Positions 31,949-39,224 of a stretch of 64,000 bases of DNA are shown here, piece by piece (within the stretch, counting starts at the first letter, position 1; every line of letters starts with the position of its first letter). Below the pieces are notes generated by a model. It was not told the origin of the DNA, made no database searches, and saw nothing but the letters and a program-made list of their open reading frames with translations. The stretch lies in NCBI GenBank assembly GCA_964344765.1, contig CAYFOM010000020.1:1-64000 (forward strand). Direction: 5' to 3'. This stretch comes from JACNIZ01 sp964344765 (GTDB taxonomy: Bacteria > Planctomycetota > UBA1135). Position numbers and translations under genes: made by a program.

Positions 31949-33340
31949 ATGTCCACACCTCTGCCTCAATTTCAAAACCAATTGCTCGCGCCGCTGGTCA
32001 CGCGCATCGCCAAGGCGGTGCAGGCGCATGGTGGACGTGCGTTTTTGGTCGGCGGTGCGGTGCGCGATGGCTTGCTTGGCCTACCAGCCAAAGACGCCGA
32101 TTTTGAAGTTTATGGAATCGCCGCCGAACCGCTCGAAAGCATCGCCGCGCAATTCGGTGCCGTGCACTTGGTCGGCAAGCAGTTCGCCATTCTGCACCTC
32201 GCCACCGAAGCAGGCCCGATCGAGCTATCACTGCCACGAACCGAATCCAAAACCGGACCCGGCCACAAAGGCTTCCAAGTCAAAGCCGACCCCAACCTCG
32301 ACTACGCCGACGCCTCCCGCCGCCGCGACTTCACCGTCAACGCGATGTTGCAAGATCCATTAACCGGCGAGGTCATCGACCCGTGGAACGGTCGCGCCGA
32401 CTTGCAAAACGGAATTCTCCGCCATGTTTCGTCGGCGTTCGCTGAAGATCCATTGCGGGCGTTGCGAGCTGCGCGTTTCGTCGCTCGCTTCAACTGGCGC
32501 ATTTGCCCAAGCACGTCGGAACTTTGCCGCAGCCTGGACCTGCGCGAACTGCCGATTGAACGATTGGAGCAAGAATGGCGCGGCATCCTCGTCGACAGTG
32601 AATTCCCCGGTAGGGGGTTGCTGGCGCTGGAACAAGTCGGCGCGCTGAAGCTCTTTCCCGAGTTGCGCGCCCTCCGCGGCGTACCGCAAGACCCAATCTG
32701 GCATCCCGAAGGCGACGTGATGAATCACACCGCATTGTGTTTAGATGCCGCGGTTGCACGCCGCGATCAAATGGAAGACCCATGGGTGGAAATGCTCGCC
32801 GTGCTGGCTCACGACTTCGGCAAAGCTTTCACCACAGTCTTTGAACGGGCGCGCTGGCGTAGTCCGGCACATGACATCCTCGCCGTGCCGGTGGTGGAAA
32901 AATTCATCGGCCGCATCACCAAGCAATTGGGCATCGCCGAAAAAGTCGCCGCCTTGGTGCGCGAACACTTACGCCCAAGCCAGCTTTATTACGCCCGCGA
33001 AAACGTCAGCTCGGCGGCAATCCGACGGCTGGCTACCCGCGTACCCATTCCCGCCTTAGTCCGCGTCGCCTGGGCCGACGCAGCCGGTCGCAGCCAAATC
33101 ATTCCCGAACCGTGGCCGCCGGGGCAATGGTTGTTGGAGCAAGCTGCACAGTTGGGGGTGGAGGACCGCGCGCCGAAGCCGTTGTTGCAAGGTCGCCACC
33201 TCATCGACCTCGGCCTCCAACCCAGCCCGGCTTTCGGGCCGATGTTAAGCGCCGCCTTCGACGCCCAGCTCGAAGACGAATTTGCCGACGTCGATGCCGG
33301 CATTGAGTGGTTGCGCCGCAACTACGACCTAGCGGAATAA
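31949..33340 (+). CDS. CCA-adding-type tRNA nucleotidyltransferase with HD domain
   Basis: A 463-residue class II polymerase-beta-type nucleotidyltransferase. The N-terminal domain has the canonical RAFLVGGAVRDGLLG and DADFEVYG (catalytic DxD), then SRRRDFTVNAML and EDPLRALRAARFVARF, the motifs that bind tRNA and nucleotides in CCA-adding enzymes and poly(A) polymerase I. A C-terminal HD phosphohydrolase domain carries NHTALCLDAA and LAHDFGK. The role is to build or repair the CCA end of tRNA. Family members may act as A-adding or CC-adding only, which sequence cannot settle here. The ATG at 31949 was preferred to an in-frame TTG three codons earlier. Confidence 0.88.
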   Translation: MSTPLPQFQNQLLAPLVTRIAKAVQAHGGRAFLVGGAVRDGLLGLPAKDADFEVYGIAAEPLESIAAQFGAVHLVGKQFAILHLATEAGPIELSLPRTESKTGPGHKGFQVKADPNLDYADASRRRDFTVNAMLQDPLTGEVIDPWNGRADLQNGILRHVSSAFAEDPLRALRAARFVARFNWRICPSTSELCRSLDLRELPIERLEQEWRGILVDSEFPGRGLLALEQVGALKLFPELRALRGVPQDPIWHPEGDVMNHTALCLDAAVARRDQMEDPWVEMLAVLAHDFGKAFTTVFERARWRSPAHDILAVPVVEKFIGRITKQLGIAEKVAALVREHLRPSQLYYARENVSSAAIRRLATRVPIPALVRVAWADAAGRSQIIPEPWPPGQWLLEQAAQLGVEDRAPKPLLQGRHLIDLGLQPSPAFGPMLSAAFDAQLEDEFADVDAGIEWLRRNYDLAE

Positions 33341-33349
33341 GTCGCGGCT

Positions 33350-34162
33350 TTACTCGCCGGCCTGACCGTCGTCTTGGCTATCGAGGCGCTTCTTCAAAAT
33401 CCGCCCGGCCGCCCACGCCGAAACCGCGCGCGGCACCAAGCGATTGGAGCGCACCATCAAGCGGTTGCTGGTGCCGTGCACATAGGTCAGGCGTCGGCCC
33501 AGGTGGCGCAACGATTCTCGCACCACATCTTCCGGCAACGCCGCACCGCCCAAGGCCGCTTTATGCACGCCGGCGACTTGGTGAAACTCGGTCAAAGTAT
33601 GGCCGGGGCAAACCGCCAAAACATCGATGCCGTGCGGCCCCAGCTCGACCATCAGCGCCTCGGCGAAGTGCAGGTCAAACGCCTTGGTTGCTCCATAAAC
33701 CGCCATCCACGGCGTGCACTGAAACGACGCGGTGCTCGCCAGTTGAATCACGCCACCGCAACCGCGTTCGATCAGGTGCGGTGCAAACGCATGCAGCAAG
33801 CGAACCGGCAATTCGCAATTCAGTCGCACCATGCGCGACAGCATTGCCGGATTTTGTTCCAAAAACGGACCCGATGATCCAAATCCGGCATTGCTGACCA
33901 CCAAGCCCAGGTCGCGCCGACCGACGCCCTCGCGCAGCAAAGTGATCGCATTCGCGCGCAGCAAATCGATAACCAGAACGCGGACGCGAATTCCGTGTGC
34001 CTGTTCCAATTCGCTCGCCAATGTGCGCAAACGCTCCTCGCGGCGGGCGACGATAATCAGGTTCAGGCCTTTTTCCGCCAATTGGCGGGCGTAATGCTCG
34101 CCCAGGCCCGAAGAAGCGCCGGTTACCAGCGCCCAGGGTCCATAGGTGTTGCGGAAGGCCAT
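33350..34162 (-). CDS. Short-chain dehydrogenase/reductase
   Basis: A 270-residue classical SDR enzyme using NAD(P)H. Cofactor motif TGASSGLG at residues 14-21, NAG in VVSNAGFGSSGPF, catalytic Ser in IQLASTASFQ and the YxxxK pair in YGATKAF. VARREERL after strand 2 suggests NADPH preference. It is like the DltE/YqjQ group of SDRs of unknown substrate. The basic C-terminus (RILKKRLDSQDD) is partly amphipathic. It converges on the nucleotidyltransferase with 9 bases between. Substrate cannot be predicted. Confidence 0.9.
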   Translation of the reverse strand: MAFRNTYGPWALVTGASSGLGEHYARQLAEKGLNLIIVARREERLRTLASELEQAHGIRVRVLVIDLLRANAITLLREGVGRRDLGLVVSNAGFGSSGPFLEQNPAMLSRMVRLNCELPVRLLHAFAPHLIERGCGGVIQLASTASFQCTPWMAVYGATKAFDLHFAEALMVELGPHGIDVLAVCPGHTLTEFHQVAGVHKAALGGAALPEDVVRESLRHLGRRLTYVHGTSNRLMVRSNRLVPRAVSAWAAGRILKKRLDSQDDGQAGE

Positions 34163-34197
34163 TGGGCCAAAATCCTACCGTGACCCTGCGTGAGGGC

Positions 34198-34232
34198 AAA
34201 AAAGAAACGGCGCAGTCCCCCAACCGCGCCGT
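34198..34232 (-). terminator. Rho-independent terminator of the propeller-protein gene
   Basis: ACGGCGC (34207-34213) pairs with GCGCCGT (34226-34232). On the minus strand the stem is followed by TTTCTTTTTT. It ends transcription from the propeller-protein gene before the SDR gene. Confidence 0.85.
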
Positions 34233-34260
34233 CTCGCTCACCTTGTACAGGGAGACTTAA

Positions 34261-34317
34261 ACCTGATCCCATCCCCCCGGATGGGCGTCAGGTCTATTTC
34301 ATACGCCACCGAGGTGG
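34261..34317. repeat. Nested stem-loops in the 3' region of the propeller-protein gene
   Basis: ACCTGA (34261-34266) and CCCATCC (34268-34274) pair with GGATGGG (34279-34285) and TCAGGT (34288-34293), a 13-bp stem with a small internal loop. A second dyad GCCACC/GGTGGC lies at 34304-34317. With the terminator at 34198-34232 they fill the 197-base gap between the SDR and propeller genes. No gene is seen in this gap. Confidence 0.75.
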
Positions 34318-34359
34318 CATGTTTGAGTGAATTCCATGTGAAACTGCTGAAACATCAAA

Positions 34360-35634
34360 TCAGAGAACAGGTAGAGCGATGTAGTTGCTGAGCAATTCAT
34401 CGCTAGGTAGGAACACTTGCAAATGCAGTGCCATGCCTGCCAGCGCGCCCGGAACCGGGCCGGAAAAGGTCCAATCGGAGCCATTTGCCGGCAAGCTGCC
34501 GAAAACCAGCTGCGGGTTGGACAGGTCCAGGTGCGAGTGGCGAGCCGACGTCGGCCAAATGCTGTTCATCGCCGTGTCGCCGTGTTGGCGGCTGATCGCC
34601 AGCACGATGGATTCGCCCCAATAGGCCGGGATGCTGCTGACCCGCACTTCGGAGGTGGTACCGGCGACGGCTTGGTATTCGCTGCGCAACCACAAGCTGG
34701 GCACCTGCTCGATGGCAAACGGCCGCTCGACCGGATCGCCGTCGTCGACGCCGTCGGCCATGTCCCACAGCACGTGCTGCATGCCAAGCACCGGGCCGTA
34801 AGTCAGCACTGCCTGCTCAACCACATCGCCGACGTAAATCGAACCCCATTCGTTGATATGAACACCTTTTGGTTTGCGCAACAAACCGTTGGTGGCCAGT
34901 GCGGTGACGTTGCCGGCGCGATCGCAATGCACCAAGCGGGCGGCGTCGTTGAGGGGGTAATACTGGCTGAAATTGGTCGCAATCAAAGTGCCGTCCGGGG
35001 CCAGCGAGACGTCGTTTGGACTATGAAGCAGCGCCGGTTCTTCGATAAGTACGGAGTAGCTACCGTCTTGGGCGATGGAGGCGATATAGCCGGGGCTGGA
35101 GTTGTTGGAATAAGCGGGCGGTACGGCGGCGAGGATGTTGCCGTCGAAATCCAGATCAACGCCCAACGGCGTGTGATCGGGCCCCGGCAGGGAATACCAA
35201 TCCACTTCACCTTCGTAGTCGATGCGGGCAATTCCTGCGTAGCCGTCGGCCACTACCAAATCACCGTTGCTGTCGCGGACGATGTCGAAATTGTCCTCCA
35301 ACGGTTGGTTGTTGATCATCGGAACGGCGCCGCCGCCTGGAGCTAGGCGTAAAACGCCGTTTTTGGGCGACCACTGGCCAGTCCAAGTCGCCACCAAGAT
35401 CGCGCCGTCACGATCGAGCAAAATTCCGCCCGGATAATCCAAGGGAGCAGCTTCCAGCACCGTGTCGACAGTGCCGTTGGCGCGCAAAATGCGCACCGCG
35501 CCTACCGATAAATTCTGCGGTGTGTCGGCGATGATGATGTCGCCGGGTTGAAGATTGAGGGGCAGGCTTTGGCCGAATGCAAGTGGTGCGGCGAACAGCC
35601 CGAGGAAAACACCTAGGTTTCTAATTTGGAACAT
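34360..35634 (-). CDS. Secreted NHL/SMP-30-like beta-propeller protein
   Basis: A 424-residue exported protein. Signal peptide MFQIRNLGVFLGLFAAPLAFGQ (cleaved after AFG or AFGQ). Repeated segments such as PGGILLDRDGAILVATWTG, NFDIVRDSNGDLVVADGY, PLGVDLDFDGNILAAVPP, PNDVSLAPDGTLIATNF and PKGVHINEWGSIYVGDV are six-bladed NHL/gluconolactonase-type propeller repeats. The last 100 residues form a separate beta-rich domain (DLSNPQLVFGSLPANGSDW), like the domain found at the end of many planctomycete secreted proteins. No catalytic residues can be assigned. Function unknown; a binding or scaffold role is possible. Confidence 0.78.
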   Translation of the reverse strand: MFQIRNLGVFLGLFAAPLAFGQSLPLNLQPGDIIIADTPQNLSVGAVRILRANGTVDTVLEAAPLDYPGGILLDRDGAILVATWTGQWSPKNGVLRLAPGGGAVPMINNQPLEDNFDIVRDSNGDLVVADGYAGIARIDYEGEVDWYSLPGPDHTPLGVDLDFDGNILAAVPPAYSNNSSPGYIASIAQDGSYSVLIEEPALLHSPNDVSLAPDGTLIATNFSQYYPLNDAARLVHCDRAGNVTALATNGLLRKPKGVHINEWGSIYVGDVVEQAVLTYGPVLGMQHVLWDMADGVDDGDPVERPFAIEQVPSLWLRSEYQAVAGTTSEVRVSSIPAYWGESIVLAISRQHGDTAMNSIWPTSARHSHLDLSNPQLVFGSLPANGSDWTFSGPVPGALAGMALHLQVFLPSDELLSNYIALPVL

Positions 35635-35643
35635 TCAGGATTG

Positions 35644-35680
35644 ATTGATTCAGAGGTCTGGGGGGTACCTCTGAATCAAT
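35644..35680. promoter_or_regulatory. Perfect 14-bp hairpin just upstream of the propeller-protein gene
   Basis: ATTGATTCAGAGGT (35644-35657) and ACCTCTGAATCAAT (35667-35680) are exact reverse complements with a 9-base loop. The dyad ends 10 bases before the propeller-gene ATG and begins 17 bases after the end of the PLP-enzyme gene that follows the opposite way on the plus map. There is no T-run, so it may be an operator or a 5' leader hairpin. Confidence 0.75.
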
Positions 35681-35697
35681 GCAATCGCTGTGCCGAC

Positions 35698-37092
35698 CTA
35701 TTTGATGCGCTTCAGCGCAGCATCTAGATCCTTGAGGATGTCGTCGACTTCCTCAATACCGATCGCCAGGCGCACGCCGCCCGGACCGATATTGGCGACC
35801 TTCTGCACTTCCTTCGGCAGCACCGAGTGGGTCATGCCGCCGGGCCGCTCGATCAAAGTTCGGATTTGCCCAAGCGAAACCGCCAAAGTGATGGTGTATG
35901 CCTTTTCCGCGATCCAGTCGACCAGCGCGTCGGCGCGGTCGGCGGCGATTTTTTTCCCGCCCTTCAATTCAAAGTACATTAACGTGCCCGGCGCGAAGTT
36001 GCCGTTGAAGTCGCGCATTTGGCGGCGCGCGATTTCATAGCCCTTCGACGACGGCAGGCCCGGGTACTGAACGAATTTGACCATCGGGTGTTGCTCGAGG
36101 TATTGAGCGACGACCATCGCGTTTTCTTCTTGGCGACGGGTGCGCAACGCCAAGGTCGGCAAGCCGAAGTTCAAAATGCGCCATGCCGGGGTCGGGGCAA
36201 GCGCGCCGCCGAAGTCTTTGCGGAACATCAGCAAGCTGGATTCATCGCGCTTCGACGTGGCAACAAAGCCGCCCATGTCGGTGCCAAAGCCATTAATGCC
36301 CTTGGTCAGCGACGACGCAATTACGTCGGCACCCAATTCCAACGGCCGCTGACATGCCGGCGTGGCAAAAGTGTTGTCGACAATGAAGCGAATGCCTTCT
36401 TCATCGTTGCGACCCTGATTGGCATCCTTCACGCGCTCGGCGATGGCTTCGATATCGAGGATGTCCAAAGTGGGGTTAGCCGGTGTTTCGCAGTAAATCG
36501 CGCGCGTGCGCTTATTGATGCGCAGCTTGTTCAAATTGTTCGCCAAGTCGTGGTAGCGCACCTTGATTCCAAAGCGCGGCAGCCAGTTTTCGAGTAGCGA
36601 GTAGGTGCATCCGTACAAGGTTGGGTGGGCGATGATTTCGTCGCCCGACTTCAACCGATGAGCCAGCGCAGCCGAAATTGCTGCCATGCCGCTGGAGAAA
36701 CAAACCGCCATCTCGGCACCTTCAGCGGCAGCCAAGCGGTCTTCGAGCATGCCGCGAACCGGTTCGTCGAGGCGCTCATAGATGAAAATATGCGGCTTGT
36801 CGGGAGTGGTCAGCGCCGGGTCGGCAAAACCGCAGAAGCCGGCCTCGCCGCGCGTCGCCGAATCCAAACGAAAAGTGCTCGATGCCGACAACGGCGGCAC
36901 AACGTGGTGTGCATAGTCCCACTGCTCGGTGTGCTGCTGGCCGTGAATCAAAAACGAAGGAATGCTGTATTGCGTCGGATCGGCTTTGCGCTTCGGACGT
37001 GCTTTGGCCTTGCACTTGGCAGCCTTTTTGGTCCGTTTCGCCGCCGGCTTGGCCGACTTTTTCTTCTTCGAAGGGGGAGTGTTGGAAGCCAT
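35698..37092 (-). CDS. Cys/Met-metabolism PLP-dependent enzyme with lysine-rich N-terminal tail
   Basis: A 464-residue fold-type I, gamma-family PLP enzyme (cystathionine gamma-lyase, methionine gamma-lyase, cystathionine gamma-synthase group). The PLP lysine is Lys264 in SSLTKGINGFG; other family motifs are YERLDEPVRGMLEDRLA, AVCFSSGMAAI, HPTLYGCTYSLL and YCETPANPTLDILDI and IVDNTFATP. The end LGQIRTLIERPGGMTHS is typical. The first 40 residues (KKKKSAKPAAKRTKKAAKCK) are extremely basic and absent from normal family members. The frame is open 600 bases upstream across recG but the ATG at 37092 fits the divergent layout. Methionine gamma-lyase-like activity is most likely but not certain. Confidence 0.88.
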   Translation of the reverse strand: MASNTPPSKKKKSAKPAAKRTKKAAKCKAKARPKRKADPTQYSIPSFLIHGQQHTEQWDYAHHVVPPLSASSTFRLDSATRGEAGFCGFADPALTTPDKPHIFIYERLDEPVRGMLEDRLAAAEGAEMAVCFSSGMAAISAALAHRLKSGDEIIAHPTLYGCTYSLLENWLPRFGIKVRYHDLANNLNKLRINKRTRAIYCETPANPTLDILDIEAIAERVKDANQGRNDEEGIRFIVDNTFATPACQRPLELGADVIASSLTKGINGFGTDMGGFVATSKRDESSLLMFRKDFGGALAPTPAWRILNFGLPTLALRTRRQEENAMVVAQYLEQHPMVKFVQYPGLPSSKGYEIARRQMRDFNGNFAPGTLMYFELKGGKKIAADRADALVDWIAEKAYTITLAVSLGQIRTLIERPGGMTHSVLPKEVQKVANIGPGGVRLAIGIEEVDDILKDLDAALKRIK

Positions 37093-37140
37093 GCCGGAAT
37101 TGTAGTTTTGCGCCGCCCTTCCAAGTTGTAGATTCCGGTT
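37093..37140. promoter_or_regulatory. Short divergent promoter region PLP enzyme / recG
   Basis: Only 48 bases separate the two start codons, so the promoters must overlap each other or the coding starts. A TTGTAG element occurs twice (near 37101 and 37125) but I cannot assign -10/-35 boxes. Confidence 0.3.
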
Positions 37141-39213
37141 ATGCCCGCCACGCCGACGTCCACCGATCCGCCGCTCACGGCGTTGGCCGGCATTGGTCCG
37201 AAGCGCGCCCAAACTTTCGCCGAAGCTTTCGGTATCCACACCGTTTCGCAACTGTTGGCGGTGCTGCCGCGCCGCTACCAGGAGCCTGCTCAGCTGTGCA
37301 GCATCGCCGACATGGAAGATGGAATGCGCGTTCAAATCGAGGGCGAGGTCGAGCGCGTGTGGTTGTTCCGTCCGCGCGGCCGCAAAACCGTGCTCGGCGT
37401 GCGCATAGCCGACGACAGCGGGGCGGCGCAGTGTCTGTTTTTTCATCAGCCGTATTTGCGAAAGTCCTTCGAGGTCGGCACTACGGTTCGGCTGGAGGGC
37501 ACCGCGTCGCTGAAGCGCGGCCATCAGTTGTTGGCACCGCGACGGATCGCCATTTCCGCGCAGGCGCGGGCGGACGGTGAAGCCGGAAACGAGGGCGAGC
37601 CGAATGGCGAGGGCGAAGTCCAAACGCCAAATCTTGAACCGGTCTATCCAGAAACTGAAGGCATCAGCGCGGGTCAATTGGCCAAAATCATGCACGCGGC
37701 ATTTGAACTGGATCAGGTGCCGTTTGAATTAGAAGCTTGGCAAGAACCCCTTCCGGTAGAGGTACTCCAGGCGGCAAGCCTACCCGCCTTACCCGACGCG
37801 ATTTACCAGTTGCATCACCCAACCACGACGGCAGCGGTTGAACGGGCCCGACGGCGGTTGGCTTTTGGTGAGGTATTGAAGCTGGAGCGCGTCCGTCGTG
37901 AGGGCGTGGAAGCTTCCCAGCGGAAAGCCACCGCTTTGTCGGGCGCAAAGTCCAAAAATGACAAAGCCGATCGATTGTTGGACCCCCAGGTTTGGCAACG
38001 AATCCTGGCGCGCATCCCGTTTAAGCTCAGCAGTGATCAGCAAACGGTGCTTGACGAAATCCGCGTTGACTTGGCGACTGGTCTACCGTTAAAGCGCCTG
38101 CTCCATGGCGAGGTTGGTAGCGGCAAAACGGTCATCGCATTTGCGCTCGCCCTGGCCGTCGTCGCCACCGGTCAGCAGGTGGCGCTGCTTGCACCGACCG
38201 AAATCCTTGCACGCCAACACATGCAGACCTTCCAAAAATGGTTGCATGGTGCGGCGCTCAAAGTACGCGGCTTGCTCGGCGACGATTCCACCCAGGCACG
38301 GCGCGCATGTTTATCCGATTTAGCTTCCGGTCAGGGCAAGTTGGTGATCGGCACGCATGCGTTGTTCCAAAAGCAAGTGCGCTTCAAAAACTTAGGCTTG
38401 GTGATTTACGATGAACAGCACCGATTCGGGGTTCGTCAAAAAGCGGCGTTGGCGGCGAAGGGGGAGCGACCGCATGTGTTGACGATGACGGCAACGCCGA
38501 TTCCGCGCACCATGGCTTGGGCGCAATACGGTGCGTTAAAGCCCAGCGTGTTGCGAGCGCGCGTCGGCAATCAAGCCAAGGTGATCACCCGCGTTCGCGA
38601 ACCCAAAGAGTGGCCGCAGTTAGCCGCAGAATTGGCGGCGTTCATGCGCGCTGGCAATCGCGTCTTCTTGGTCGCGCCGCGCATCGACGGCGAAGGCGGA
38701 CTGCTCGACCTGCAACGCCAACTGCAAAAGGGTGCCTGGGCAGGATTACCGCTTGCCGCGGTGCACGGCCGCATGGATGGAACCGACGTCGCCGCAACCG
38801 TCGACGCCTTCCGCAACCGCCACGTACTCGGCCTGCTTGGCACTTCAGTCGTCGAAGTCGGTCTCGATGTGCCCGGAATCCAACGCATGGTCGTGCTCGG
38901 CGCCGAACGCTTCGGCGTGGCCAGCTTGCACCAGCTGCGCGGCCGCTTGGCCCGAGGTGAAGGTGCCACCGAAGCCACCTGCGACCTAATCGCCGCCACC
39001 GATTCCATCCCGCGCCTCAAGTGCCTAGAGGAGTGTGACGACGGCTTCCGCGTCGCCGAATTGGACCTGGAACAACGCGGTCCGGGCACGCTGCGCGGCG
39101 TCGCTCAGCATGGTCATTACCGCTTCCAGGTCTTTGACCCGGTGCGCGACGCTGAGATGCTTGATTTATTGCAGCTGGAAGAGATCCGAAACTGGTTGGG
39201 TATGGTCGACTAA
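37141..39213 (+). CDS. recG: ATP-dependent DNA helicase RecG
   Basis: A 690-residue RecG helicase that remodels stalled forks and Holliday junctions. Layout: N-terminal wedge/OB domain at about 10-125 (GIGPKRAQTFAEAFGI, LLAVLPRRYQEP), then helicase motifs I (LLHGEVGSGKTVIAF), Ia (LLAPTEILARQH), II (VIYDEQHRFG), III (VLTMTATPIPRTMAW), and a helicase C domain with VAAVHGRMDG-like segment (AAVHGRMDGTD), LLGTSVVEVGLDVPG and LHQLRGRLARGE, plus the C-terminal TRG region (FRVAELDLEQRGPGTLRG). An acidic Gly-rich insertion lies near residue 150. All motifs are intact. It is followed by the HEAT-repeat gene with 11 bases between. Confidence 0.95.
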   Translation: MPATPTSTDPPLTALAGIGPKRAQTFAEAFGIHTVSQLLAVLPRRYQEPAQLCSIADMEDGMRVQIEGEVERVWLFRPRGRKTVLGVRIADDSGAAQCLFFHQPYLRKSFEVGTTVRLEGTASLKRGHQLLAPRRIAISAQARADGEAGNEGEPNGEGEVQTPNLEPVYPETEGISAGQLAKIMHAAFELDQVPFELEAWQEPLPVEVLQAASLPALPDAIYQLHHPTTTAAVERARRRLAFGEVLKLERVRREGVEASQRKATALSGAKSKNDKADRLLDPQVWQRILARIPFKLSSDQQTVLDEIRVDLATGLPLKRLLHGEVGSGKTVIAFALALAVVATGQQVALLAPTEILARQHMQTFQKWLHGAALKVRGLLGDDSTQARRACLSDLASGQGKLVIGTHALFQKQVRFKNLGLVIYDEQHRFGVRQKAALAAKGERPHVLTMTATPIPRTMAWAQYGALKPSVLRARVGNQAKVITRVREPKEWPQLAAELAAFMRAGNRVFLVAPRIDGEGGLLDLQRQLQKGAWAGLPLAAVHGRMDGTDVAATVDAFRNRHVLGLLGTSVVEVGLDVPGIQRMVVLGAERFGVASLHQLRGRLARGEGATEATCDLIAATDSIPRLKCLEECDDGFRVAELDLEQRGPGTLRGVAQHGHYRFQVFDPVRDAEMLDLLQLEEIRNWLGMVD

Positions 39214-39224
39214 AATGCCCTCCC

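Noticed and set aside
34417..35346. A 309-codon plus-strand frame opposite the propeller protein
   Set aside because: No start context or domain; the minus-strand frame has a signal peptide and repeated blades.
37093..37695. A 200-codon upstream extension of the PLP-enzyme gene across recG
   Set aside because: It is antisense to recG, and the ATG at 37092 fits the divergent arrangement.
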